Assembly (NCBI GenBank): GCA_002900995.3
Contig: CM035307.1
Span: forward strand, 248,001 to 312,000
Direction: 5' to 3'
DNA length: 64,000 nt
Source: Ganoderma boninense
Taxonomy: Eukaryota > Basidiomycota > Agaricomycetes > Polyporales > Polyporaceae
This document shows positions 44,156 to 56,144 of this stretch, in pieces. A program made the position numbers and the translations under genes. Position 1 is the first letter of the stretch. Every line of letters starts with the position of its first letter. The notes below the pieces were generated by a model, which did not search any database, was not told the origin of the DNA, and saw only the letters and a program-made list of their open reading frames with translations.

Positions 44156-45928
44156 ATGGAGAATCGTCAGGCTGTGTTCTACGCCGCAGGAGATGCTGAG
44201 CTCGATTGGAAGGTAAGTCTCGCAGCCATGAATGTCTACTGCTATTAACCAGGCATGGTCGGTCGTCAGAAGCGAAACTTGAACCGCAGGCGGTTCTCTT
44301 ATCGTAGTTTTCCAATCGGCGATCCAGCTATCCAAGGGGATTCCGGGGAATCGTAAGTATTCGCTTGCTCTCCATTTTTGGCGTCTCATACCGTCATTCT
44401 TTTGCAGTGTGCCCGCGGATGTTGGCCGCCCTGCCTCGGTAGCCACAGACGGGTGTCATGCGTCCCGCGCGGTCCAGACTGCACTGAAGTCTCCTGCGAC
44501 TACGCCTCTATCCACTCCCCCGCATCGAAACCAAGGACTCCAATCCACCATCCACTCTGACCGCGCAGGTCCGCCGGAACTAACGCCTTCTTCTTCTTGG
44601 CGAAGTGAAACGGAGATGAGTGAACTATTCCCAAGAGTGCAAGGTATCACTTGGCCATCCACGCCTCCGTCAACGTCGCCACCCTTCACGCCTCCGCATC
44701 TGTCGATGGCCAGCTCCGCCGATGATGGTTTTTCACGCGACGCCGATACCTCTCACCTTTCGTATGATGAGCGGATGGTGGATGTGCAGGCGTCGGATGA
44801 GCGGATGGTGGATGTGCAGGCGTCGGAGCGGATGATGGATGTGCAGGTGTCGGATGAGCGACTGGTGGATGAGCGGGCGGAGGACGAGCGGATGGTGGAC
44901 GAATCGTTGCCGGTGCGGACGACGAACTCTGTGCGCATGACCTCTTCCCTGCTCTATAGACACAAGAGGCTGACTGCATTCCTGTCAGCAGGCACCCAGT
45001 GCCGCGTCTTCGTCTACAGCTGCCTCAGCTTCGACAAGACATTCCGGGATCTCAGCCTCATCTCCTGCTCTTGTTTCTACCTCCGGCCCCGGAGGTCGAC
45101 TGCCTCCTGCCTTGCCCTCACGTCCTCGACATATCCCTTCGATGGCAGCCCCTTCCTCCTACTTTCCCTCCCCTCCCTCCTACTTTCCCTCCCCTTCCTC
45201 CTACTTTCCCTCCCCCTCCACCGCCAATCCCCCCCGCTGCACTGCCAGCACCCCGCCCCTTTCAACTTCGCCTCGTTGATGCGCCAGCTACGTCAACTAC
45301 CCCAGAACCATGGACGCTTCCTCGGGAACCACAGGGTGCGTCTCTGGAACCACAAGCCACGCTTTCTCCAGAACCACGAGTTGTGTCCACGCTTCTTCCA
45401 GAACCGCGGGTCGGGTGTACGCTTTCTCTGGAACCACGGATCTCGACGATTTCCTCGCTCTCGACACTTTCTTCGCTTTCGACACTTTCTTCGGAACCAG
45501 GCGCGTCGTCCTCCGCTGCCGGCCAACTCGACGATCCGTTCGTCTCTCTTGTGACCAAGAGAGAGGTCAGGCCGTTCCGCTCAGGCACGACTAACGGGCA
45601 GTATACGCTCTGGTACACCTCCACTGGCCGCTTCGACTTGCCGTATCCCCCGCCGAATCTGCGGCTGAGGCCAGGATACTTGTACTTGCACGGCAACACA
45701 CTTACTGGGGAGATACAGGTGTGGTTGTGGCTGCAGGATCGGTCCTGGTCTGATGTTGTGTGGGAGGGTATGCCGCATCCCTCGATTCGAGATCGTTTTC
45801 TTTGGTATCGGTCGAAGTTTGAGCCCAGCTGGGTCACTCGTCATACGTACGTGACCTATAGGGGGAGACAGAAGCGGGATGAGATAGAGCGCGATGTGGA
45901 CGACGACGAGTTCGACGACGCGTTATGA
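44156..45928 (+). CDS. proline-rich repeat protein, unknown
   Basis: Start MENRQAVFYAAGDAELDWK, then introns at 44212 and 44351 in phase with KRNLNRRRFSYRSFPIGD and SVPADVGRPASVATDG. A Pro/Ser/Thr-rich part follows, with about five copies of a DERMVDVQAS-type decamer (44765-44915). After an intron at about 44931-44990 comes a Ser/Ala/Pro stretch with SYFPSP repeats. To reach the conserved-looking C-terminal domain (GQYTLWYTSTGRFDLPYP, LRPGYLYLHGNTLTGEIQVW, IRDRFLWYRSKFEPSWVT) the frame must change by one base near the seven-C run at 45229-45235. The protein ends in DVDDDEFDDAL. No family recognised. The frame change may be a sequencing error or a pseudogene mark. Confidence 0.5.
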
Positions 45929-46167
45929 GTTTTGAGAATTCCTCATGTATTTCATAGTCGGAATGGTAGTCTTGACTTGGCGGGTGACGGGCACGAGGAG
46001 GTGATGTGACATGGGCAGAAAAACGTGGTGTCTAGCTGAGTGCTGGTACCGCGCTTGACTGCCAGGTCCTTTGTTGCTACCTTGCCGCTATCCATTACCT
46101 TCCCTGTCGCCCTCTCAAGCTATCTCCATTTATTTGCACTGCTGCCGTGTCTAAGAGGAGTATAGGC

Positions 46168-48489
46168 ATGGAAAGCAGTCCCGAGTCCGAAGGTGAGTAG
46201 CCCTCATCCCTTTGTCAGTCAGTGGTGTCTGAATCGACGAGTAGATCCCCGACATTGCTCTCCACCGTCAGAAGGCTAGTCCATAGTCATCGCTTCTCAT
46301 CCTAGAACCTCCTGGCTGAGATATTATGCACAGGGGTCCAAAGCTTGGATACCTCTGAAGATGTGGCCGCGGCGGCCCGGTCATCTCGTTCAGCGGTTCC
46401 TCGTGAGTGTATGTGGTACCCATCAGTAACTGCATTACCAACCAGGTGTCAGGGTTTCCCAACTCCGGATCCCCGCAACATTACGATAAAGAGTCTGTCA
46501 GCCTCAAGATTCACGTAAGAGTTGTCCACTGATGGTTCGAATGGCAGCGCCCCGCCAGTTTTCGCAGATCTTTGGCAAGGTGTAGGATTTCCGCCATCTC
46601 CGATGCCTAGCATGATTCGAGAGGGGTGAGTGGTTCTGCTAGAGCTCTGAAAACGACCGATAATGACTCCAGGCAATTTCAGGTCTCGTGGGGAGCCCGC
46701 TAGTAATTTATACTACGGTCAAACCCCGCACTTTGCGATGGCTCCATATGGCGATCCTTTCGCGCAGCCCATGTTCCCAATGTCATTTACGCCTTATGGG
46801 AACGTTGCATCTCCGATGTTTGCCCCCCCTGGCAGCATTCAGGCCCCCGCAGTGCTAGGCGAAGGTGCGGGCGCTCCCTTGGAGTACCCAGGGATGCCAG
46901 TCAATCAAAGGTGCGAATGGGATGAATCCCCTCTCGAGCAAGAGTGAGGTGCTAACAATGTCGGACGTCTAGCACGGCGGCCTCTCGCGGGTCTCGTCGT
47001 CAGCTCTCGAAGAAACCCGTAGGCCGCGACGGCAGGTGAGTGTTGACTGTGTTATGCATTGGGCCGAGGGGCTGAAGGTTGGGCGAATAAAGCGTGCCGC
47101 CGCGAGCTGCAAATAAGATAGGCCCATATGCAAGGCCTTCTAAATCGCTCAAAAGCCAGAAGTATAGCCGCGACGGGACACCCGACAACGCCAACCCCGC
47201 GACGCATATCACCGAGGCGCCGGCTGCCGGTCCCAGCCCCAATTCCCCACCAGTCGTTGTGCCGTCGCTGGCCGAGCCTGCGGAGGTGCCCTCCTTCTCG
47301 CCCGGACACGAGGATCAGGCTTCGTACGCGGAGCGTGATCCGGACGGGGCAGAGAGGGGCCTGGACGCGGAGCGGGCCGCTAGCGTGTTATCCCCTGGGA
47401 CGGCCATGCGCACCTCGCCCCCATTCGAAGGAGCCAACCTCTCGTTCCGCCAGGACGCTCTGGCGATTCCGAGCATGTTCCCGCTTCCAACCGTACCAGT
47501 CACCGCTTCCGGTACTGACTTTATCTCTGTGTCGGCTGTCGATCATTCCAGTCAGGACAATTCGTCGGCCGGACTATCTGGCTCGGGTTTGCCTTCGTGC
47601 GCGGAAGACCTCCAACCTGTCGTCCAAGCTTTAGGGCATGTCGACACTCCCGGTTTATCAGGGAGGATGTCTGAGGGGCACGTCGTCGTCACTTCGCCCT
47701 CCACAGACCTTCCTCAAGTTAGAAGCGTCAGTGCTGTCGAAGTGAGTCTATTTTCCGGATCCCTTGGCTACAGTAACCTCATGTGTTCGTCAGGATATGT
47801 GTAGGACGTCGAGAGAGGCCTCCGTTGTCCCTGAGGCGAATGAAGCGATCGTAGGGAGTGAACGCTCCTCGAGCTTCTACTCCTTGGTCGATCCCAGGCA
47901 ACGAAGCCGGTAGTATGCCTCATAGTCCAGGAAACGAGTCTGCGAGGACCGTCCTGGGACGGCCCCGATGAGGGTGTAGACGGACAGTCGGGAGAGAGCC
48001 CTCGCGCCTTGATACTGGACGTTCGACATCTGCGATGTCGAGCGCCGGCACTCCGGTACGTCGAGATCATTGCTTGTGTGAACGCCTTTGTCTGACGGCC
48101 GTAGCAGAACGCGGCATGGCTTCTCGAGGAGATGTCGGCCGGGGCGGAGGTAGACTATGCAACGGGAACGGTCGATGCTGTACCGCTGAGCGTTCACGAC
48201 GAATGTATGACCGCGATCGCTGTGAGTCGCAGGATGAGCTATGTAATGTGCGAACGCTGACTCTGGCCTTGTAGGCATTGCGCGGGGGAAGTCGACAGGC
48301 TGCAACAGACCATCAATACGTTGGTGCCAGGCTCAGTGCCTGCCGCGAGACAAGCGGATGCCCAGGAGGCGTGCACAGTGACGATTCGTATCCCGGGCGG
48401 CACGGAGTTCGCCCAAGAGAGACAACTGGGGAGTACCGTTGTCATCCACGGTCAACAGCCCAGGCTCTAGTGGTATAGTTCGTGATTGA
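46168..48489 (+). pseudogene. acidic Tyr/Pro/Gly-rich protein A' (right copy, frameshifted)
   Basis: The start MESSPESEG at 46168 lies outside the inverted repeat. The exon crossing the repeat boundary reads PPVFADLWQGVGFPPSPMP, against GGFPPSPMP preceded by different residues in the left copy. The 5' part is therefore a diverged paralogue and the 3' part a near-identical duplicate. From 47880 on, extra bases relative to the left arm break the frame: one C near 47896, one G near 47972, two bases near 48004, one G near 48286 and one G near 48450. Domain content is otherwise as for the gene at 9331-11787. Either a decayed copy or an intact gene carrying assembly indels. Confidence 0.6.
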
Positions 48490-48681
48490 ACAGTTTCTCA
48501 AGTTTTCCCCGCCAAAGTTCCCAAACACCTCGTCCGAGTCCCTGTCCCACATCATCCTCGAAAATATTGCACACAAGCCCGGAGGGTCTCTTCTCGCTCA
48601 CGCATGTATACTACATAGAGTTCAATGGTACATGATGGTCTACTGGTCTGATATTCGGGGTTGAAGGGTAGCAAAGCGAAG

Positions 48682-50390
48682 GACTCCGTGAGCGAGTGAC
48701 AAGGTATTAAGCGCCGTGACCGGTTCTGGCTGGTCGCCAGTCGCTGAGCGCTGATCGTCGTGGCTGGCATGGGCCGCCTGCCACCGCTTTGCCTTTGCCC
48801 CTTGTCCTGGTGTCCGCGCTACCGCCATGCATCTCGATTCACCCATTCTCCCTCCTCGATACGCGGTCGCAGCGTTACCAAACCCCTTTGGCCGTCGACA
48901 GCAGACGAGAAGCTCGGATGGCGATAGGCTACCAGCGGCCAGACGTGACGACGCTGGAATCTCGGTCGACGTGCTCGAAGCCTCGCACCATATGTCTTGC
49001 TGGCTACCGTGATTGTGAGTGCCCGGCGTGCAGACACACACTAGTTTATTCTAACGCATGCGAAGCGGGGCTGGTCGGGGCCGCTGTGGTGTGCGAGCGA
49101 GCGAGGTAAGCTTGCCTTCTTGCCTTCGCAATGTTGACGTTGTCAAGCACGCTCACCAACCCCTCCCCGGTGCCTGCGTGTGTCTGTTGTCCTTCTACCG
49201 TGGAAATTGGGACGCTCGCCATCACAGCCATCGGTGAGCATTTCCCTCGCACCCCTCGTCCAGAGGATGTGTCTCATCCGTGTGCGATCTAGTGGCCATC
49301 TTGCCATCACTGTACGACGCAGTTATGGCAGTTCACAACTCGAAACTACGCCGTTTACGGGGCTTTTGGAGATCCCGGTTGGAGTTACTACGATGGCATA
49401 CGTGCACTGAAGGGCCAGCGGTGTGGTCGCAGATCGTCGATGGCCGAGTGGGACGCTTATCAGGAAGCCTAGGTCAGTTTTCTTCCTCACGTCCCTCATT
49501 TAGAGGACTCGGTCTCATCGGCACCCAGATTTCGTCAGTCTAAGCCACTGTCGTATCTGCACAGCACGCACAAGGGCCATGGGCGGATTCGCGGCCAGGA
49601 TGATCTTCAGCAGCCTGACATGCGAGCATGCGGGACATCGGCCGTCTTGCCTGCGCGGCCCGTGGTGACGTCGCCTGGTGTTTCCCATGGTGAGTACCCT
49701 TTTCCACCTTGTGTGCGACACTACCTCACGGCCGCATTCCCCCGTCTGGTCTCGCCGACTGACTCATCCCTCGCTCGCAGTTACCGGACAAGCAGCCTCC
49801 TGCTTCTCCAAGAACAGCTAGCACCGGAGGCTAAAGATCTCCAACGCGCTCCGACTCGGCGGGAACTCGGGATTGAGTGCGTTCTCAGTGTCAAGGACGT
49901 TGAGAACTCTCGAAAGGTTGTACGCGGAGCAGGGCTAGAGTGTCAATAGCTAAGCTTGGACAGTAGTGCCGGTGAGTCTTCTTCCTCGCGTCACGAGGGC
50001 CGAGGCTCATGTGAACTCGGCTTTCCATAGCACAGTTCTCATGCCGCGTCCTGCGAACACCTAGACAAGCGATACAGCGTTCTGAGATCTGGATTGGAGT
50101 TTTGAGGATGGCATGAAGACGTCCCTGCACGCAGGGACGAGCGTCGTCGTCGATGGCACCAAGCTCCTGTAAGTCTTCTTGCTCACACCCCTCGTCCGCG
50201 ACACCCGATCTCATGCGCATTCAGCTTTTTACTTATGCGGACGGTACTGAGAACGCTGTTCGCGACGATTTTGCTGCCGGATGGAACAGACGCTTAGAGG
50301 CCGGTATTCAGCTCTCATGAAGACATCGTCGCCGTCAGCGAGGGAATACCGTTGACTAAATGTATGAGCGCGCCGATGCGGTGAGCTTTT
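48682..50390 (+). other. family E segment, copy A (right arm)
   Basis: Mirror of 7440-9136; its first 969 bases are also present at 20740-21708. Candidate introns on the plus strand start at about 49233 (GTGAGCATTT, ends CGATCTAG), 49473 (GTCAGTTTTC), 49690 (GTGAGTACCC), 49971 (GTGAGTCTTC) and 50170 (GTAAGTCTTC). The exon between the first two reads AILPSLYDAVM. Protein product not resolved. Confidence 0.4.
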
Positions 50391-50958
50391 ACTTGTCATT
50401 TTTGCTGGAAGGACTTGTGTCTTATGTGGGAGTAGACTGCGACGAAGCAAACGATCATCGCGTCGATGCCTTCGCATCGCATGGGGTCTTGTAGTCGGTT
50501 GACAACGCGCGCGTTGCCTCTGTCTGGCTCTGGGCGTGCTGGTGTCGCCGAGGTCGCTGGAGCTGCCAAGATCGGTGTCGCTGGGTTGCCCAGTCGAGGA
50601 TTCTCGACGACGGTGCACGGCGAGAAGCAGCGGCTGATGCGGGGCTTTATACGGTGCGCCTCCCTTTGCATCCCCCGACGTTGAGAACTCGATGTAGCTT
50701 CCAATCCCGCACTGTGCCAAAAAGCCTGAGTCATACTCATTCGTGGCAGCCGTGGTCTTCCACGTGCCTTCCACGGACTCTAGGCTGTCGCGTGTACATT
50801 TATGGTCCTTTGTACAGTCTTCTGACGTCCTTTTAAGCGTCACGTATCGGACTCTAACGTCTTACTGTTCCTTCCCATTCCCAATTCCTGTCATCGTCGT
50901 CGCCGACCACCTATCGCCACTTAATTTCATCATCCATGGAGCCGTCACCACTGACGAC

Positions 50959-51572
50959 ATGAACTTCTATGGGTGAGTGGTCGTCTCGCCTTGTTGGCTC
51001 CATCGGCGTTGACCGTGTGGCACAGGGAGGCCATCACCCTCTTCTCCGAAGATGTGGTGTTCACGAGCATCCTGCCAGGCGGAGAGGCGTCCCGTGAGGT
51101 TCCAGGTCGCCTCATCCTGTCGAAGCTTTCGCCTACCACCTGTGAGCCTTCTGTTTCTTAGGAGGACATCGCTTTTAGCTAACGTGCCACTCTTCAGTCG
51201 TTTTGATGGTCTTCACCCGCATCGGACGCGTTGCGAGCAGCGCGCCGTTTTTGTACCAACATTGTGTCCGAGGACACTGTGTTCGAGATCTCCGAGGTAA
51301 GGAGTTCGACTTAGATTGTCACCGCGTACCAGCCTTCATGCGTACCACAGAAAATGACCCGAGCTCGCATCATCATCGATGAAGGGCGAAGCCTCCACGG
51401 AGTGGCCATCGGAAACACTCTTGAGATTCGCTTCCAGGAGGCCGAGGTTCTATGGTCGTTTTGTGGCAACCTTCTGGAGGTGAAGTTCACTATCTCCACG
51501 TATCGCGCCCGCAGGACTGCCTTGTTGGAAGGAGTTGTCGGGGCGGTGAACCGCGGCGAGACTTTGATTTAG
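50959..51572 (+). pseudogene. small protein F, right copy, frameshifted
   Basis: Same four exons and splice sites as 6251-6862. In exon 3 the T-run after GCGCCG is five long instead of four, so the frame leaves APFCTNIVSED and reads a different sequence up to the next intron. Everything else in the gene agrees. One base decides between a pseudogene and a sequencing error. Confidence 0.6.
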
Positions 51573-51719
51573 AGCACGGACGTGGGTGGAGCTGTTTGTT
51601 TTCGAGCAATGCGAAGATCTGTATCCAAGTGCACCGTGTCGTGTTCATTGTAATTCTTGTATGATCCATAAATGCGAGTTTGCGTATTGTCCTTGATATT
51701 GATTCGGTTGCTTGCTGTG

Positions 51720-53390
51720 ACACTGTGACGGGAGTTGGAGGGCCGGAGTGACTCTTCGTGACCGGTTCTGGCTAGTCGCCGAGCGTTGAGTGCCAAGGGA
51801 TGTGGCCGGGCGGCTTTGCGCCTTTTTCCCCTTGCCCGCCATGTCCACGCTCCCGCCGTGCATCCGAGCCTTCCCTCTGGATACGTTGTCGTAGCGTCAC
51901 CATGAACACATTTGGTCTTCCGCGCAGCGACAGTAGATGAGAAACTTAGATGGCCGCTGTAGTGTGCGAGCGAGGTAGGCTTGCTTTCACAGTGTTGATT
52001 CTCGAGCATGCTCACCAAATTTCCTATCCCTAGTGCTTGCGCCTACCGCGGGAGTTGGAGCACGCGCTACCACGGCAATTGGTGAGCATTTACATCGCAC
52101 CCCTCTTCCAGAATGAGTCTCATGCGCGTGCGATCTAGCGACCATCTTGCGGTCGCTGTACAACGTAGTTGTGGAACCTTACCACTCGGCGTTGTGGTCC
52201 AGGATCGTCCATGTGCGAGCGGTGAGTCTTCTCTCGCGAATCCTCGTCTGGAGGACCCAGTCTCATTGGTATCCAGATTTACTCGGCCTGAGCCACTGTC
52301 GTACCGGTGCACTGCGATCTGGCGTGTAGTCTGCAGGTATGACAGGTCTCGAGCGGATTTGCGTTCAAGATAATCTGCAGCGGCCTGACGTGCTGGCATC
52401 CCAGACAATGCCTGTCTTATGAACCACTGTTCCATCCGCGCGGCTAGCCTCAGACCATTATCGTGTCCTCAGTCGCGGTCGCACCGGGGCCATACATCGT
52501 GAGTACCCTTCTTTACCCTGCGTGCGACTCTACCTCGTGGCTATGTCCCCGTGTCTGGTCGCGCCGTGCGTTTTGGAGCACACCATGACTGACTCATCCC
52601 TCGCCTACAAGTGTCAAGGAGTCGGGTGGTGCTCCGGCCACTATTTGCGCCCGTGGCGACCGCGGGCGGGAGTTCCGCTGGATGGAAATGGCGACAGTAC
52701 CCTGTAGGGTGGGTGTCGAATGAGTGCATCGGGAGGCTCCGGTAAGTCTTTTCCCTCAAATCCCGCGCCTGGTCGACGCGGGCTCATGCGCGTCCAGGTT
52801 TTCATCGCGACATTGTCCTCGTATCATGCCCTGCAATCCCCCGCGTCAGCGAGGTCGCTGTCTACCGACTCGTTGCGTGCGGGCGATACTGCAAATCTCG
52901 ATGGTCGCTCGTCGGCCTTCTCGACGTCGCGTTGCGCATCTCCATTAACAAGGCTTGCCACGATTTCGTTGCAGGATGACACGGAAGTCTGGCCACGGAT
53001 GCGAGTGCTCGGACCGCCGCAGATCTCAACGAACACACCGCCGCTCGCAAGGGAAGGCTGTCGACGACAGACTGACTTGGTTTGAGCGTCGTGAGCATTT
53101 TTTCCGCCATCCCTTGTCGGAGGCATTAGTATCTCATACTCATCCAGACATGTCTTCGCGCCGTATCCAGACGTGGCCCGCCGTCCTGCTGAACGTATCT
53201 TTGATGCGACGCTGTTCACACTCGCCTTGTCTCGTGTAATTCGGCATTCTCGGAGTCAATGCACCGCTCCCGTTGCGTTCGTACTTGGGCAGGATGTGCC
53301 CCGCCGGGGATGACGGCATCGCTTGTCCCTCGACCCTAAGGCTCTGAGGGATCTGCCGCCAGGGCTTGTAAGTCGTTCTCCTGAGCACTA
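51720..53390 (+). other. family E segment, copy B (right arm)
   Basis: Mirror of 4430-6110 and diverged tandem relative of 48682-50390. Shared opening GTGACCGGTTCTGGCT. Introns at about 52081 (GTGAGCATTT), 52223 (GTGAGTCTTC), 52499 (GTGAGTACCC) and 52742 (GTAAGTCTTT) match copy A in order and sequence. The exon ATILRSLYNVVV sits after the first. Downstream frames at 52790-53085 are open but the correct one is not decidable by eye. Confidence 0.4.
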
Positions 53391-54833
53391 ACCTTGACTG
53401 TGTCATTGACCTCTTGCCATTCGCGCTTTTACGCCAGGCCAAAGTCGTTCATAAATCGATCGACCTCCTTTTGCTCGGTTGGCGAACAGAATAGGAGGCT
53501 ATCCCGGCACATTGGTGGTAGCAAACCGTCATCTTCTCGCTCCTTCAAATCATCGGTTGGCGTACGTGTTTTCACCGTCTCTATAGTATGTCGCGGCATA
53601 GGTCTTTTTGGTTGTCATGAAAGGCGTAGCGCCAAGCTGTGACTTATGATCGACAATTGCAGGATTTTATGCGAATTTGGGCTCTGGACGAGTCCTAATT
53701 CGCTGGTCGCTTGTGAGCATTCTAATAATGTGAATTGTCTTCGTCGTGGACGCCACACGACGTTCGAGTTGTGAGAAGCGTGACTGTAGTATCGAGGAAG
53801 GACATCGTAAAGTCTTTTTTTTCGAAATCGGAGTGAGTATGGTGTTATCAATTACCCTACTCGAATGCATTAAAACCTGTTAGGCTGTTGATATTCATGA
53901 GCTTGCTGTAGTGTATCCGCGATCGTATCTTAAATGGGACACCCATGTTTCGTAGCCATGGTGTCTGTGTCACGGGTGACATGGATCATGTCACAATGAG
54001 TCCCGCCATCCCTAAGTCACAATATCTCCACGAGGACTATGTTCAAATGATCTGGGTAGCATGTGTCACAATGGTCCAGCGTATGTGGCATTTTGATTGG
54101 TGGGGGCTGGCTGGGTCTCAATGGTTTCAAGTCCGATCGATGCTGTACCATTGAAATGCCAGTCTAGACAGCCATGCTCGCACCATTACGCATGATTGCG
54201 GCAGCCACATGGTCTGATGGGTCTGGAATGGCGTCGCTCGCGATCGTGCGAAACTCAGCGGGGGGGCATTTTGCATGGTCCTTGGCGGAGGCTCTCGACC
54301 ATATTGGGTGATTGTTATGAAAATATTTGTAATCCCACCGATGCCCCATCTTCCCTATGTGTAAGATGAGGCCCAAATGTCCTGCCCGCCGGCCTATTTC
54401 AAAATAATCCGTCCTCGAAAACCATGTTTGCGGCACGTGCGGCCCAAGAAAAAATGATGTATTTTCCTATTTGGTGTGAGCCATTTGGCTTGGACTTACT
54501 CATGTTGTCTACAATAGGAGGAGCTGGAGTCATTCATTCCTCATTCTAATCAACAAGCCATGGACAATTTAGAATGAATTTTGGAGGAAAAGGGGGCCCT
54601 GAGTCGGTCAACATGAGCAAATTATTTCAGATAATATGCCAATGGTGATACCTAAGACTCAAAATGCACCACTTTAGACGGTACTTCCATCAGCGGCACG
54701 GTGTTCATCATGAAATTACCTTTTTGGATCATTTCACCGCGGCAGATGTAGAATCATCCAGAAGTTGTTCAGTCAAGTTTTCATATGATTTTAGCATGGT
54801 TCGAGGTCAAACCATCGTGATATGCCCACGGTG

Positions 54834-55082
54834 TCGTTGGCAGCCGATGCTTTGGGCGTCTGGGTTGCCATTTCAGTCTCAGCGTGGCGCGAAGGGCGCC
54901 TATACTGACAACTGGACATGTTCACTCAGGTTCGCACAGTTTGCACTTCATGCTCTTGTTCCTGCTCCTGGTACTAATCTCTTATGATTTCTGATATGCT
55001 GAGGCCTTGGTAGTTTGCCAAAATGAAACACTGAGGACGAAACATGGAAGGGCAGCAAAGCTGTGCGTAAGATGGGCGAGCA
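54834..55082. other. flank of right arm, no gene
   Basis: Begins directly at the duplication edge. Nothing recognisable. Confidence 0.4.
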
Positions 55083-55406
55083 GTGGAACATCCTTTGAAG
55101 CGACGACTAGCACGGTTGACGACGACCATGACTATACCCGGACGTCGGAAACAACAACACACTTCTGTGGGTGTGTCTCGGGACTATGTGATACCTTATA
55201 TGGACCTCGACCTCAACCATCGACCGGGGAGCCTCCGAGTCCGCGTTCACAAGCTGGGCTACTACGCCACCCTTGGCAAGCGCACTCCTTCTCCTTTCCT
55301 CAGGATCTCGGCTCACATTATGATGTTGCCCAAAAAAGTGGAGGCCTCAGTGGCTGGTTGGAGAGAAACAAGTCCGATCAGCGTAGATTTCCAGGTCGAG
55401 GTTTAG
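55083..55406 (+). CDS. small hypothetical protein
   Basis: A 107-codon frame without introns. After a basic N-terminus it reads VSRDYVIPYMDLDLNHRPG, LRVRVHKLGYYATLGKRT, FLRISAHIMMLPKKVEASV and ends ISVDFQVEV. Alternating hydrophobic residues suggest a beta-rich fold. The upstream part may belong to a leader, with the real start at one of the internal Met residues. An overlapping frame at 55007-55435 is less protein-like. No family recognised. Confidence 0.35.
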   Translation: MEHPLKRRLARLTTTMTIPGRRKQQHTSVGVSRDYVIPYMDLDLNHRPGSLRVRVHKLGYYATLGKRTPSPFLRISAHIMMLPKKVEASVAGWRETSPISVDFQVEV

Positions 55407-56144
55407 TGCGCATCCTTTCCCGGGCCGTTCGTTAGTATCCCGTCGGAATACTAACGCACGCACGCAATCAACACAGATTTATGCTTGCTACTTATTTACG
55501 GACACCATATTGCCATGCTCCGACTTCCTGGTCCTGCGCGGATGATTCAATCCATACACATAATAGGGCTCGTCCATGAAAGAGCCGGCGTTCCGACCGT
55601 TGTCTCGGGCTCCTCCCAAATTCATCTCCGACATTCTCTTGTACAGCGAAACTTCTGTCGATCCTGCGATCCACCCGGCAACCTCTTGTGGCAATTCTCC
55701 GTGTCCCCCTAGTGCTCCGGCACCAAGTTCACGTCCTGAGGGGTCGCCGAGGGCTGTGAGGGCTAAACAATGCCCGAGCTCGTCCGCCTCGCCAGTGGGC
55801 CAGTCCTCTCAGATATCACACACCGCGCGCGTGCTGTTTTCAAGTTCGCGGCGATTGCACGAGTCCCTGAGTCCCCGACGTAATCGCGAAGATTTATTCG
55901 GTCCTGAACATCACTCGCAGTGCTCCGCTGTCCACGCCGTGGTTCCTCTTCCCCACGCAGATCTTATGAAGAAGCTGCCTCCCAAATGCGAGTTTCGCAC
56001 GCGTACGTTTTTCATACATTCGAGCTGTCCAGATGTATACATAGTGTTTACCAAGGTACCATGCATCCTGTGTTGGCTATTCAAACACCTAAGACAGCCT
56101 ATATACCACGAGACTCGGAGCAGGGCCTGCAACAATGTTGCTAA
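55407..56144. other. no supported gene
   Basis: A plus-strand frame at 55576-56364 overlaps the 3' end of the F-box/WD40 gene and is Ser/Pro/Cys-rich without splice support. Treated as a shadow or untranslated sequence. Confidence 0.4.

Larger units (their letters stand above)
46585..54833. repeat. right arm of the 8.2-kb inverted duplication
   Basis: Reverse complement of 2990-11225, with sharp edges at GGATTTCC (46585) and at the complement of cACCGTGGGCA (54833). Sequences outside the edges are unrelated except for the paralogous exon at the inner edge. Homopolymer length differences of both signs were seen, for example an extra T at 51246-51250, an extra T in the T-run near 51827, and one C fewer near 50880. 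Confidence 0.95.

Noticed and set aside
44999..45928. A separate gene starting at 44999
   Set aside because: Its first 80 residues are the wrong frame of a Ser/Ala/Pro-rich exon. Only the C-terminal part from about 45220 looks real and belongs to the gene starting at 44156.
48682..53390. Family E as NLR/STAND immune receptors
   Set aside because: Only a short helical exon is similar in style. No P-loop, NACHT or NB-ARC motif, and no repeat domain was found.
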